Assembly (NCBI GenBank): GCA_024762485.1
Contig: JANTHH010000003.1
Coordinates: forward strand, 1-33,918
Source: Chromatiales bacterium
GTDB taxonomy: Bacteria; Pseudomonadota; Gammaproteobacteria; Chromatiales; Chromatiaceae
Direction of reading: 5' to 3'
DNA: 33,918 nucleotides
A program made the position numbers and the translations under genes. The notes beneath the pieces are model-generated. The model searched no databases, was not told the origin of the DNA, and worked only from the letters and a program-made list of their open reading frames with translations. Positions 12,338-21,568 of the stretch are shown here, one piece after another; within the stretch, counting starts at the first letter, position 1; each line of letters opens with the position of its first letter.

Positions 12338-12971
12338 TCATGGCTCGCTTCGTTACGGCCGGGACGCCGGCAACCAGCGTCAAGGGCTCGACGTTTTTCG
12401 TTACCACCGCACCTGCAGCAATAATCGCGCCATTCCCAACGGAGACGCCCTGGATGATCACCGCGCCGGCCCCCACGTGCACGTCCTCGCCGAGCCGGCA
12501 GTCGCCGCAGAGCACGGCCCCGCTGGCGACGTGGCAGTGGCTGGCGATCTCGCAGTCGTGCTCGACCAGCGCCCGGCTGTTGATCAGCACGTTGTCACCA
12601 AGACGGGCACCGGCATTGACGATGGCGCCGGGCAGCAGCTGGCAGGCCTCACCCAGGCTGATGTCCGTGGCCACCACGGCAGCGGGGTGTCGCACCGCCA
12701 TGAAGGTGTAGCCCTGCCTGCTGAAGGCCTCGAACAGCCCGCGGCGCAGGCTGTTGTCGCCGATGGAGCCGACGCCATTGACCAGTTGGACATCGCTGGC
12801 AGGCTGCTCGAATACCACCTGGTCGGGCCCGAGGTAGGGGATACCGGGCAGCAGCTCGCCACTGTCCTGCGGGCCGCTGTAGCCGGCGACGGCAAGGCCC
12901 TGCTGGCGCAGTGCGTCGGCCAGCACCCGTGCGTGGCCGCCACCGCCGAGGATGAGGATACGGTGGCTCAT
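12303..12971 (-). CDS. NeuD/PglD-family sugar O/N-acetyltransferase (left-handed beta-helix)
   Basis: MSHRILILGGGGHARVLADALRQQG; hexapeptide repeats LGDNVLINSRALVEHDCEIASHCHVASGAVLCGDCRLGEDVHVGAGAVIIQG. Confidence 0.9.
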   Translation of the reverse strand: MSHRILILGGGGHARVLADALRQQGLAVAGYSGPQDSGELLPGIPYLGPDQVVFEQPASDVQLVNGVGSIGDNSLRRGLFEAFSRQGYTFMAVRHPAAVVATDISLGEACQLLPGAIVNAGARLGDNVLINSRALVEHDCEIASHCHVASGAVLCGDCRLGEDVHVGAGAVIIQGVSVGNGAIIAAGAVVTKNVEPLTLVAGVPAVTKRAMNEQEGLEEYRR

Positions 12972-14044
12972 TCGATCACCTCGTCTGCGTCATAGTCGCG
13001 GGATGCCGGTGTATCCAGCAGGTCCCAGTAGTCGAAGGGCGAGCGGCCGGTGCCGGGTCGCTTGCTGGTGAGATTGTCCGCACTGAAGGACTCACCACGG
13101 CGGATCGGCCGGCTGGCGACCAGGCTCTTGCGGGCGACGTCGCGATTGCCCGCCTCGCTGGGTGTCATGCGTTTCTCCGGGCTGCCCAGGGCCTGTTCGA
13201 TGCGACGCACCGCGGCAACAAGCTCGGCCAGCTCGCCGGGTTCCAGCGAGGCGACGTGGTCGGGGCCCGGCAGGCCGCGGTCGAGGGTGAAATGCTTCTC
13301 CAGGATGGTGGCGCCCCGCGCCGCGGCGGCCACCGATACCTCGATGCCCAGGGTGTGGTCCGAGTAGCCGGTCGGCAGGCCGAAGTGCTCCACCAGGGTA
13401 TCCATGGCGCGCAGGTTCACGTCTTCGAGGGGGCAGGGGTACTCGGTCGTGCAGTGCAGCAGGCTGACCCGTTCGTGCAGCGCCGGCCAGGCATCGGGTT
13501 CCTCAAGGACATCGAGGAAGTCCGCACGCCGCTGGGGCGGGGCGTCCCGCAGGTAACCGAAGGCCAGCACCCCCAGTGCCTCGCGGATCTCCTCCAGTTC
13601 GGCCATGCCGGTGGAGAGGATCAGGGGGCGCCCGCTGCGGGCGATGGCGAGCAGCAAGGGGGCATTGGTCAGTTCGCCGGAGCCGAGCTTGATCCGCGGC
13701 AGGTCGAGTTCCTCGATCAGGAAGCGGGCGCTGCCCGCATCGAAGGGCGAGGAGAGGAAGTCGATGCCGCGTGACCGGCAATGGGCCAGCAGGCGATGGT
13801 GATCCTGCGGGGCCAGCACCAGGCGCTGCAGCATCGCCAGCTGGGAGCCGGCATCGCCCTCGTTACGCACCTGGTAGTCGGCTTGGGGGGCACTGCCGGT
13901 GACCAGTGCCGCCGGGTCGAAGGTCTGGAACTTCACCGCGTCGGCCCCCGCCTCGGCGGCGGCGTCCACCATGGCGAGGGCGCGATCGAGGTCGCCGTTA
14001 TGGTTCACCCCGGCCTCGGCGATGATGTAGACGGGCTTGTTCAT
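12968..14044 (-). CDS. legI: N,N'-diacetyllegionaminate synthase-type NeuB-family protein with C-terminal SAF domain
   Basis: MNKPVYIIAEAGVNHNGDLDRALAMVDAAAEAGADAVKFQTFDP; YSDHTLGIEVSVAAAARGATILEKHFTLD. Start trimmed from the ORF-track start (14344) to 14044, giving a 4-bp overlap with the upstream gene. Confidence 0.9.
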   Translation of the reverse strand: MNKPVYIIAEAGVNHNGDLDRALAMVDAAAEAGADAVKFQTFDPAALVTGSAPQADYQVRNEGDAGSQLAMLQRLVLAPQDHHRLLAHCRSRGIDFLSSPFDAGSARFLIEELDLPRIKLGSGELTNAPLLLAIARSGRPLILSTGMAELEEIREALGVLAFGYLRDAPPQRRADFLDVLEEPDAWPALHERVSLLHCTTEYPCPLEDVNLRAMDTLVEHFGLPTGYSDHTLGIEVSVAAAARGATILEKHFTLDRGLPGPDHVASLEPGELAELVAAVRRIEQALGSPEKRMTPSEAGNRDVARKSLVASRPIRRGESFSADNLTSKRPGTGRSPFDYWDLLDTPASRDYDADEVIE

Positions 14045-14757
14045 GCCGCGTTCCCCGTTTCCCGCCGCGTCAGCAGCAGTTCCGCGATGGCGAAGTCGAT
14101 CTCGCTGTCGATGTCGATGGAGCGTTCCCGCGGCATCACGTAGGCATAGCCGTTGTCGTCCATGTCCTGGCTGGCGGTGCGCAGCAGGCGCTCGCAGTCG
14201 TAGATATAGATGGCACCGTTGAGCCGGTAGGAGATCGGCAGGTCCTGGGAACGGGTCTCGCGCACGTCCGGGCGGTAGAAGCCGGCGAGGGAGTGGTCGG
14301 GGGGCAGGGTGTTGCTCCACTCCGGCGGGTGGTCGGTCTCGCATACCGAGACCACCGTGTCGGCCTGCTTCTCCAGCAGTAACCCGATGGCACCGTCGAT
14401 GTCCGCGGCGGTCCGCAGGGGCGAGGTGGGTTGGAGCAGGGCCAGGTAGTTGTAGCGCTCACCCTGTTCAGCGAGGACGCGCAGTACATGCAGCATCACC
14501 GCCAGCCCGGTTGCGCTGTCGGAGGCGAGCTCCGGCGGTCGTTCCAGCACCCCGGCGCCATGGCCGCGGCTGACAGTGGCGATCTCCTCGTCGTCGGTGG
14601 AGACGATGACCCGGTCCAGGACACTGCTGGCCAGCGCGGCCTCGATGGTCCAGGCGATCAGCGGCTTGCCCGCCATCGGCAGCACGTTCTTGCGTGGCAG
14701 GCGCTTGCTGCCGCCGCGGGCGGGGATCAGGCCGAGGATGCGAGGGGACTCAGTCAT
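14041..14757 (-). CDS. legF: CMP-nonulosonate cytidylyltransferase (NeuA/LegF-like)
   Basis: MTESPRILGLIPARGGSKRLPRKNVLPMAGKPLIAWTIEAAL; LLQPTSPLRTAADID. Confidence 0.9.
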   Translation of the reverse strand: MTESPRILGLIPARGGSKRLPRKNVLPMAGKPLIAWTIEAALASSVLDRVIVSTDDEEIATVSRGHGAGVLERPPELASDSATGLAVMLHVLRVLAEQGERYNYLALLQPTSPLRTAADIDGAIGLLLEKQADTVVSVCETDHPPEWSNTLPPDHSLAGFYRPDVRETRSQDLPISYRLNGAIYIYDCERLLRTASQDMDDNGYAYVMPRERSIDIDSEIDFAIAELLLTRRETGNAA

Positions 14758-15922
14758 CACTGCATCGCCGGTCAGTGAATCCTTTGTGAATCAATGCCCC
14801 GTGCTCCCAGGGTTCGGATAGCACGGCGAGAATACGTGGTGTGGCCCGGCCATCGCCATAGGGATTGACCACTTCGCTGCAGTCAAGCTCGAAGGCACTG
14901 CGAACGGCGTCCGCGATCGCCGCCCGCTGCGGCGGACAGTCGATCACCGAAGTCGCCTTCAGCCGACCCTGCTGGCGATCACCGATATTGACCGTGGCGG
15001 TACCCAGGCTCGGTGCCTCGTAGAGCCCGCTTGAGCTGTTGCCCACTACCGCATCGACCATGGACAGCAGGCTGTAGTAGCCCTGCTGACCCAACGAGTC
15101 GTGCTGTATGGCGTTGGGGCGCGCCGCAACGAAGGACTTGATGGCGTCGTTGATGGCCTGGCCGCTGGGATCTGCGTTGGCACCGGTGAACACCAGCCCG
15201 ACCTCGTCACCGAGTTCGCCCAGTGCGCCCAGCAATTCTTGCAGCTGGTCCAGCGCATCCTCGTTGCCGAGGGTGGCGGGATGGAAGGTGATGGCAAGAT
15301 TGCGCGGGCGCAGGGTCATGCCGAGGCGCTGTTCCAGTTGGTCCCGTGACAGTCGCGGTGTTGAGCGCAGCTGGTCGATGCCGGGGCTGCCGGTGACGAA
15401 CACCCGCTCATCCGCTTCCCCCAGCTGGCGCACACGGCGGGCGGCCTGTTCGCTGGTGACGAAGTGCAGGTGGGCCATCTTGGTGATGGCATGGCGAATG
15501 GCATCGTCGAAGGCGCCCTCGGTGACGTCGCCACCGGCGATGTGGGCGACCGGGACGCGCGCGATCAGCGCGGCCTGTACCGCGCCGAGGATTTCGTAAC
15601 GGTCACCGAGTACCAGCAGCAGGTCCGGCTGCAGGTGCTCGAGGACGCCGGCGAAGCCGGTCACGGCAGTGCCCAATGCGCGGGTAATGGTGGCGGGGTC
15701 ATCGCTGTCCAGGCCGAGCGGTACAGCGGCGTCGATGCCGAGGCCGTCGTCCTGGATGACATCGACAGTATGACCGAAGCGCGGTTCCAGGTGGCTGCCG
15801 GTGACCGCCAGCTGGAGATGCAATTCCGGGTGGGCCTCGATGGCGCGCAGTACCGGCAGCAGCAGGCCGTAGTCAGCGCGGGAGCCGGTCACCGCACAGA
15901 TGCGGCGTGGGTTGCTGCTCAT
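14750..15922 (-). CDS. legG: UDP/GDP-N-acetylglucosamine 2-epimerase, hydrolysing (NeuC/LegG-like)
   Basis: RRICAVTGSRADYGLLLPVLRAIEAHPELHLQLAVTGSHLEPRFGHT; VLGDRYEILGAVQAALIARVPVAHIAGGDVTEGAFDDAIRHAITKMAHLHF; GNSSSGLYEAPSLGTATVNIGDRQQGR. Confidence 0.92.
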   Translation of the reverse strand: MSSNPRRICAVTGSRADYGLLLPVLRAIEAHPELHLQLAVTGSHLEPRFGHTVDVIQDDGLGIDAAVPLGLDSDDPATITRALGTAVTGFAGVLEHLQPDLLLVLGDRYEILGAVQAALIARVPVAHIAGGDVTEGAFDDAIRHAITKMAHLHFVTSEQAARRVRQLGEADERVFVTGSPGIDQLRSTPRLSRDQLEQRLGMTLRPRNLAITFHPATLGNEDALDQLQELLGALGELGDEVGLVFTGANADPSGQAINDAIKSFVAARPNAIQHDSLGQQGYYSLLSMVDAVVGNSSSGLYEAPSLGTATVNIGDRQQGRLKATSVIDCPPQRAAIADAVRSAFELDCSEVVNPYGDGRATPRILAVLSEPWEHGALIHKGFTDRRCSDD

Positions 15923-17115
15923 GACCAGGCCCCGCTGGTGGCCAGCTGCGCCGAGCTGGGCAGGCAGACACCGCGGGCGAACAGGTCATTGGCCACCGGC
16001 AGCGGCATGGCTGGACAGTTTCGATACATCGGCAGCCGGTCCAATGGCGTCCAGAAGGGACGCAGCAGCATACCCTCGTCCGCGGCCTGCTGCAGCAGCC
16101 GGTCACGGTCGGCCGGCCGGTCGAGCAGGATGAGGTTGAGCCAGTGATTGCTGCGGCAGTCGATGGGTTCGCCGTGCAGCTCTGCGCCCGCTATGGCCTT
16201 GAAGGCCCGTGCGTAGTCCTCGGCCAGTCGACGCTTGTCCGCGAGCAGTTCGGGCAGGCGCTGCAGTTGGGCGACACCGAGGGCGGCATTGAGGTTGGGC
16301 ATGCGGTAGTTGTAGCCGACCTCGTCATGCTCGAAGGCCCAGGGATGGGGCAGCTTGGCGGTGGTAGTCAGGTGGCGGGCACGTTGCGCCAGCGCCGGGT
16401 CATCGGTCAGCACTGCGCCACCGCCGCCGGTGGTGATGATCTTGTTGCCGTTGAAGCTCAGGGCACTCAGTCGTGCCCAGCTGCCCGCATGGCGCGCGTC
16501 GCGCCAGGAGCCGAGCGCCTCGGCGGCATCCTCGATCAGCTCGATGCGGTAGCGTGCGGCGAGTTCGGCGAGGGCCGAGATGTCGGCGACGTGGCCGAGG
16601 ATATGCACCACCACCAATGCGCGGATGGGCCGCCCTGTGCGGCGGTTGTAGCAGCCATCGGCACGCCGGTCGGCGATGTCGTCGAGGTGGCCGGCCAGGG
16701 CGACAGGATCGATACCGAGGCTTTCCGTCTCACTGTCGACGAAGTGGGGGATGGCGCCCATGGCGGCGACGGGGTTGGCGGTGCCGACGAAGGTCAGTGC
16801 CGGCAGCAGGACCTCGTCACCGGCTTGCACGCCAGCCAGCATCAGGCAGGTGTGCAGGGCCGCAGTACCGTTGACGGTGGCCACCGCGTGGCCGATGCCG
16901 GTGTAGTCGGCGAGGTCCTTTTCCAGGCGGTCCACGTAGGCCCCTACCGAGGAGACCCAACCCGAGTCGAGACAGTCCTTCACCAGCGCCCATTCGTTGC
17001 CGGCGAAACTGGGCTCGTGCAATGGCAGGGGGCGTTGTGCCGGGAGGTGGGCGCGCAGGGTGCACAGCACCGCGTCCACGGTATCGGTCTGCGGTGCCGT
17101 TGCGTCGCTGCCCAT
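15919..17115 (-). CDS. legC: LegC-family PLP-dependent aminotransferase (DegT/DnrJ/EryC1)
   Basis: PLPLHEPSFAGNEWALVKDCLDSGWVSSVGAYVDRLEKDLADYTG; LSFNGNKIITTGGGGAVLTDD. Start trimmed to 17115. Confidence 0.92.
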   Translation of the reverse strand: MGSDATAPQTDTVDAVLCTLRAHLPAQRPLPLHEPSFAGNEWALVKDCLDSGWVSSVGAYVDRLEKDLADYTGIGHAVATVNGTAALHTCLMLAGVQAGDEVLLPALTFVGTANPVAAMGAIPHFVDSETESLGIDPVALAGHLDDIADRRADGCYNRRTGRPIRALVVVHILGHVADISALAELAARYRIELIEDAAEALGSWRDARHAGSWARLSALSFNGNKIITTGGGGAVLTDDPALAQRARHLTTTAKLPHPWAFEHDEVGYNYRMPNLNAALGVAQLQRLPELLADKRRLAEDYARAFKAIAGAELHGEPIDCRSNHWLNLILLDRPADRDRLLQQAADEGMLLRPFWTPLDRLPMYRNCPAMPLPVANDLFARGVCLPSSAQLATSGAWS

Positions 17116-17116
17116 G

Positions 17117-18112
17117 TCAGATGTTGTAGATGCCGTGCTTGTAGCGCGCCAGGTTGGCCGGGTCGGTAAACCAGGCGGCGGTCTCGGCCAGGGCACGCTT
17201 GAAGCCCTCGCGCTGGCCATACTCCGGCTGCCAGCCGAGCAGTTCGCGGGCCTTGCTGTTGTCGGCCCACAGTCGTTCCACCTCGCTCTTTTCCGGGCGC
17301 AGGCGCTGCTCGTCGGTGGTGATCTCCACCTCGGCATCCATGGCCTCTGCGATCAGCGCCACGGTGTCGCCGATGCTGATCTCGTAGTTGCTGCCCAGGT
17401 TCACCTCCTCGCCCAGCACCCTGTCCGACTCGGCCATGGCGATGAAGCCTGCGACCGTGTCCTTGACGTAGTTGAAGTCGCGGGTGGGGTGCAGCGAGCC
17501 GAGTTTCAGCGTGCGTTCGCCGTTGGCGATCTGGGTGATGACGGTGGGGATCACCGCGCGGGCCGACTGGCGCGGGCCGAAGGTGTTGAAGGGGCGCGCC
17601 ACGGTCACCGGCGTTTCGAACGAGCGGTAGAAGGACAGCGCGATCTGGTCGGCACCGATTTTGGTGGCCGAGTAGGGCGACTGGCCCTGCAGAGGGTGCT
17701 GCTCGTCGATGGGCACGTACTGGGCGGTGCCGTACACCTCGCTGGTGGAGGTGTGCACCACCTTGTCGAGCCCCAGATCGCGCGCAGCCTGAACGATATT
17801 CAGGGTGCCGCGCACGTTGGTGTCCACGTAGGCGTCGGGCGAGTGATAGGAGTAGGGGATGCCGATCAGGGCCGCCAGGTGCAGCACGGTGTCACAGCCG
17901 GTCAGGGCGGTGCGTACGCCGTGGGGGTCGCGTACGTCGCCGGCGAAGACGTCGAGCTCCTGCTTGATCTCGTCCGGTGACTCGTCCAGCCAGCCCCAGT
18001 GGCCGAAGCTGTTGTAATAGACGAAGGCGCGGACCTGGTGGCCGCGCCGGATGAGTTCTTCCGTCAGATGCGAGCCGATGAAACCGTCGGCACCGGTGAC
18101 CAGGATCTTCAT
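17117..18112 (-). CDS. legB: LegB-family NAD-dependent nucleotide-sugar 4,6-dehydratase
   Basis: MKILVTGADGFIGSHLTEELIRRGHQVRAFVYYNSFGHWGWLD; TSTSEVYGTAQYVPIDEQHPLQGQSPYSATKIGADQ. Confidence 0.92.
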   Translation of the reverse strand: MKILVTGADGFIGSHLTEELIRRGHQVRAFVYYNSFGHWGWLDESPDEIKQELDVFAGDVRDPHGVRTALTGCDTVLHLAALIGIPYSYHSPDAYVDTNVRGTLNIVQAARDLGLDKVVHTSTSEVYGTAQYVPIDEQHPLQGQSPYSATKIGADQIALSFYRSFETPVTVARPFNTFGPRQSARAVIPTVITQIANGERTLKLGSLHPTRDFNYVKDTVAGFIAMAESDRVLGEEVNLGSNYEISIGDTVALIAEAMDAEVEITTDEQRLRPEKSEVERLWADNSKARELLGWQPEYGQREGFKRALAETAAWFTDPANLARYKHGIYNI

Positions 18113-20625
18113 GATTTGTTTGAGTCTTCGGGCAGACTCCCCAGGAGCTGGATGGCTGCATCGTTTGCTGGATCTTCTTCAATAACATGCTGATACACCC
18201 AGATCGCAGAATCAATTGCACCAGCATCCTGATATAGCTTGCCTAAACGCAGGAAGCTGCTGAGGTCGCGAGGTGCGCGCTGAAGATATTCGGTATAAAC
18301 GTCAGCGGCCTCCTGAATATTCCCCGTGATACGCAGCAGCTCTGCATATTGCGGTGCATAATTTGGGGCCAGTGTGGTCAGCGCATTAAGTATCAGTAAT
18401 GCGTCATCTATGTCGCCATTATTCAGTGAGATGGCACTCATCTGTCGAAGCGCGTCTTCAAGATTGGGGTTGTCATACTCACGGTCTGGCGCCAGTGCAT
18501 CTGCAGCGAGGTCGACGATCTTTTGGTAGCTGGCCATGGCTTCGGCATGTTGGTTATCAAGTTCCTGCAGATAACCTGTGGCGAGCAAGGCCAGTTCATT
18601 TGCCTCCTCACCGGGTTGCTGTGCCAATTCAACGGCTATGCGCTCCAATGTATCGCGGTCATCGTGTTGCAGGAGCCAGGAGAGGCGGGCTCTAACGGGG
18701 GCAAGGGTGTAGCGCTCAGCACATTGGCGCGCCTGCTGTGTATCGTTATTTCCAAGAATCCCTTCAAATTTCTGTATCCGCTCTTGTAACTCACCTTGTT
18801 CCCTCAAGTCAGGGTTGGGATTATTTTCTAGTAGAACTTGAGCGCGGCCCGGTGTTCCATCTTTATCCCACTGCCTTAGGAGCACATCGAGATTGGGCTG
18901 GGGGGACAGTTCTTCCATTCTTGATGACAGTCGCTCTTGCGCAGAAGCAACGATATCGAGCAATGTTTCCGCACTGACCTTATAGGATTGGTAATAGCCT
19001 CTTCCCCAGTACTCAATCTCTTCATCGGACCATTCCTTGTCCTTATCCGGCCGAACCAATCGCAGGAATGTGCGCACACCAAAGCTTTTTATGAGTGGTG
19101 CCAGATCCTTGAAGTCACGATCAAGCCTGCGCTCGATCTTATCCATGCGATTCTTGTACTTGAAGTCAGCTTGCTTGCCATTTCGCCCAAAAAGCCCGTC
19201 GTTACACTCGAGTGCTTCTACCGCCAGTTTGGACATGCTACGTAGTCGTCCATTGATAGATGCTAGCTCGCGCTTGGCGTTTTTATAGTGCTGTAAGCGA
19301 TCCGCATGTGCGTCTTGTGGCAGATGGCGAGCGATGATGCTTTCGGGTGGCTCGGATATGGCAGGCTTTGGCAATTCCTCAATCGCGCAATATTGGATGT
19401 TTGCTATCTTTGCCGCGGCAATGGCGGAGTTAATCAGGGTGTATCCCCGGCGTGTGGCTTCCTGGGCTTGCTGTCCCATCGTTGTTATTGCTTCGGCAAA
19501 GGCATGGTTTGTGTCTGCGAACCAACCGCCGTTGGTTTCCACCTGCATGTCATCTGACCCAAGCAGTGGCCCTGCCTGTCGTTCATTACTGCCCTTTGCG
19601 TGAGTATGACCCTCTCGGCTGTAGCATAGATCCAGGCCAGCAAAGATTATGGTTTCGAAACCCATATCCACAGCCATGGCAAATGCGGCATTGGTGACCG
19701 TCGGGCCGTGATGCCTTGTGTTGTCTGGATTGGCAGTTGTCAGCCATGGATAGCGCGGACCAAAATACACAGATGGCCCACGCCATTGGGCAAGCAAGGG
19801 AGTGGATACGTGATAGGCGTTGGCGAGTAACGTACCTCGATCAAAACGCAGTGCTTCTTTACTTACATCAAAACTGACTGGGTTCGGGTCGATGGATACG
19901 ACGATATCCGGTTGAATATCGCACTCAATGAGTCGGCGGCTTATCCTGGAAACGGCAATGACCGCGACGCGGTCACGATTCTCCTTGACCCAGGGTATGA
20001 GGTCATCCAGCGATGGTCCTCCACCCAGGATTACAGCCGTCCGTCCACAGAAGGCGTTGTTCAGGACAATCGCTGGTACCCGGTTCTCACCGAGATTTTC
20101 GATATGTCGCTTAACAAAGACCTGGCTGCCCAGTTGATACGAGGTCTTCCATATAAATTGCTCGATAGCTTGCTGGGTTTGACGCTGGATGGTCCGGTAA
20201 TTGGATAGGTATGCATCCTGTGCGCCAATAGACGCTGTGACAGAGATGCTTTCGAGGCAGGCATAGTCCGAGAATTGGAAGTCGTCTTTGAGGCTTTCCC
20301 AAGCATCTGGCGTTGTGACTGCCAACCTGGGTTCCTCGGTGAGTGTTCCGAGGCTCGTGCCGAGCGCAGCGATAACCTCAGGCAGCTCAATGAATAAATA
20401 GCGAGTGCCTTCAGGTATTCCCTTGTTCAGTATCCATGCAGGTAAAAGGCCTGAATCGGTGCCGATGATGATGTAGAGGCTGTCGGTGTGTTCAAAACGA
20501 TTACCGAAGTGGCGCTGGAACACCTGGCTGGCACCAAGGCGATCAAAGCTGGTGCGATTTACTTCATACAGCAATTCATCTCCAAACTTGTTGGAGATGA
20601 ATTGCAGACCTGGGTATTCGCTCAT
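18109..20625 (-). CDS. Maf-type (DUF115) motility accessory / flagellin glycosyltransferase with C-terminal TPR-like extension
   Basis: CGRTAVILGGGPSLDDLIPWVKENRDRVAVIAVSRISRRLIECDIQPDIVVSIDPNPVSFD...GPTVTNAAFAMAVDMGFETIIFAGLDLCYSREGHTHAKGS; C-terminus with TPR-like helices (AEAMASYQKIVDLA... EAADVYTEYLQRAPRDLSSFLRLGKLYQDAGAIDSAIWVYQHVIEEDPAND). Confidence 0.88.
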   Translation of the reverse strand: MSEYPGLQFISNKFGDELLYEVNRTSFDRLGASQVFQRHFGNRFEHTDSLYIIIGTDSGLLPAWILNKGIPEGTRYLFIELPEVIAALGTSLGTLTEEPRLAVTTPDAWESLKDDFQFSDYACLESISVTASIGAQDAYLSNYRTIQRQTQQAIEQFIWKTSYQLGSQVFVKRHIENLGENRVPAIVLNNAFCGRTAVILGGGPSLDDLIPWVKENRDRVAVIAVSRISRRLIECDIQPDIVVSIDPNPVSFDVSKEALRFDRGTLLANAYHVSTPLLAQWRGPSVYFGPRYPWLTTANPDNTRHHGPTVTNAAFAMAVDMGFETIIFAGLDLCYSREGHTHAKGSNERQAGPLLGSDDMQVETNGGWFADTNHAFAEAITTMGQQAQEATRRGYTLINSAIAAAKIANIQYCAIEELPKPAISEPPESIIARHLPQDAHADRLQHYKNAKRELASINGRLRSMSKLAVEALECNDGLFGRNGKQADFKYKNRMDKIERRLDRDFKDLAPLIKSFGVRTFLRLVRPDKDKEWSDEEIEYWGRGYYQSYKVSAETLLDIVASAQERLSSRMEELSPQPNLDVLLRQWDKDGTPGRAQVLLENNPNPDLREQGELQERIQKFEGILGNNDTQQARQCAERYTLAPVRARLSWLLQHDDRDTLERIAVELAQQPGEEANELALLATGYLQELDNQHAEAMASYQKIVDLAADALAPDREYDNPNLEDALRQMSAISLNNGDIDDALLILNALTTLAPNYAPQYAELLRITGNIQEAADVYTEYLQRAPRDLSSFLRLGKLYQDAGAIDSAIWVYQHVIEEDPANDAAIQLLGSLPEDSNKS

Positions 20626-20676
20626 TGATGCCTTAGCCTTGGTGTCGAGCCGATGCCCTGAAGGTCCAATTTTAAT

Positions 20677-21498
20677 TTATCCCAGCAGCTGGAGCACGTT
20701 CTGTGGCAACTGGTTGGCCTGAGCCAGCATCGCCGTGCCAGCCTGCTGCAGGATCTGGGTGCGGGTCAGGTTCGCTGTTTCGCGGGCAAAGTCGGCATCC
20801 ATGACACGGGAGCGGGCTGCGCTCTGGTTCTCGATGATGTTGGCATTATTGCGCACAGCCGATTCCATGCGGTTCTGAGCCGCGCCGAAGTCAGCCCGGA
20901 GTTCAGACACCTTGTCCAGTGCCACATCGATGTTGCTCAGTGCAGCCGATGCCGTTGCCAGCGTGGAGATATCACCGGCAATCGTCGCAACGACACCACT
21001 GGCTGCAGCAACGTTCGCCGTATTTACAGAGATTTTTTCGCCCTGGTTGTAACCGACCTGGAAGCTCAGTGTGGTAGAGGCCCCGATTACGAGGGTGCCG
21101 TTGAAGTCAGTCGATGTGGTATTACGGGTGATCTCGGCGGCCAGCGCCTGGTATTCGTCATCCAGCGAGGCCTTGTCGGCTGGGCTGGTGGTGGCATTGA
21201 GTGATTGCACCGCCAGTTCACGCATACGCTGCATGCTGTTGGCTATTTCGGCGAGCGCGCCTTCCGCCGTCTGCAGCAGGGAGATGCCGTCGTTGGCATT
21301 GCGGTTGGCCTGTTCCAGGCCGCGGATCTGCGCGGTGAAACGCTCGGAGATGGCCAGGCCGGCGGCATCGTCCTTTGCGTTGTTGATACGCAGACCGGAG
21401 GAGAGACGCTCCAGTGAGGTCTGCATGCTGCCCTGGGAGAGGTTGAGTGAGCGCTGGGTGTTCAGCGACATTATGTTGGTGTTGATAATTTGTGGCAT
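20677..21498 (-). CDS. fliC: Flagellin (copy 1)
   Basis: MPQIINTNIMSLNTQRSLNLSQGSMQTSLERLSSGLRINNAKDDAAGLAISERFTAQIRGLEQANRNANDGISLLQTAEGAL; ends QAGTAMLAQANQLPQNVLQLLG. Confidence 0.97.
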   Translation of the reverse strand: MPQIINTNIMSLNTQRSLNLSQGSMQTSLERLSSGLRINNAKDDAAGLAISERFTAQIRGLEQANRNANDGISLLQTAEGALAEIANSMQRMRELAVQSLNATTSPADKASLDDEYQALAAEITRNTTSTDFNGTLVIGASTTLSFQVGYNQGEKISVNTANVAAASGVVATIAGDISTLATASAALSNIDVALDKVSELRADFGAAQNRMESAVRNNANIIENQSAARSRVMDADFARETANLTRTQILQQAGTAMLAQANQLPQNVLQLLG

Positions 21499-21502
21499 GG
21501 CT

Positions 21503-21514
21503 CAGATTCCTCTG
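21503..21514 (-). promoter_or_regulatory. Hairpin presenting GGA in the loop over the fliC1 Shine-Dalgarno (candidate CsrA site)
   Basis: Minus strand CAGA-GGAA-TCTG immediately upstream of the ATG (21498). Confidence 0.5.
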
Positions 21515-21568
21515 TTGCATTGCTTGCATTAGTCCCAGGCACCAAAAACGCTGGGCTGCCTGGCTTGC

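Noticed and set aside
11267-12424. 385-aa plus-strand ORF opposite the PtmE-like gene
   Set aside because: His/Gln/Ala-rich composition with no recognisable motif, antisense to a clear nucleotidyltransferase.
16144-17980. Plus-strand ORFs of 341 and 327 aa opposite legC/legB
   Set aside because: Antisense shadows of well-supported genes; no coherent domain motifs.
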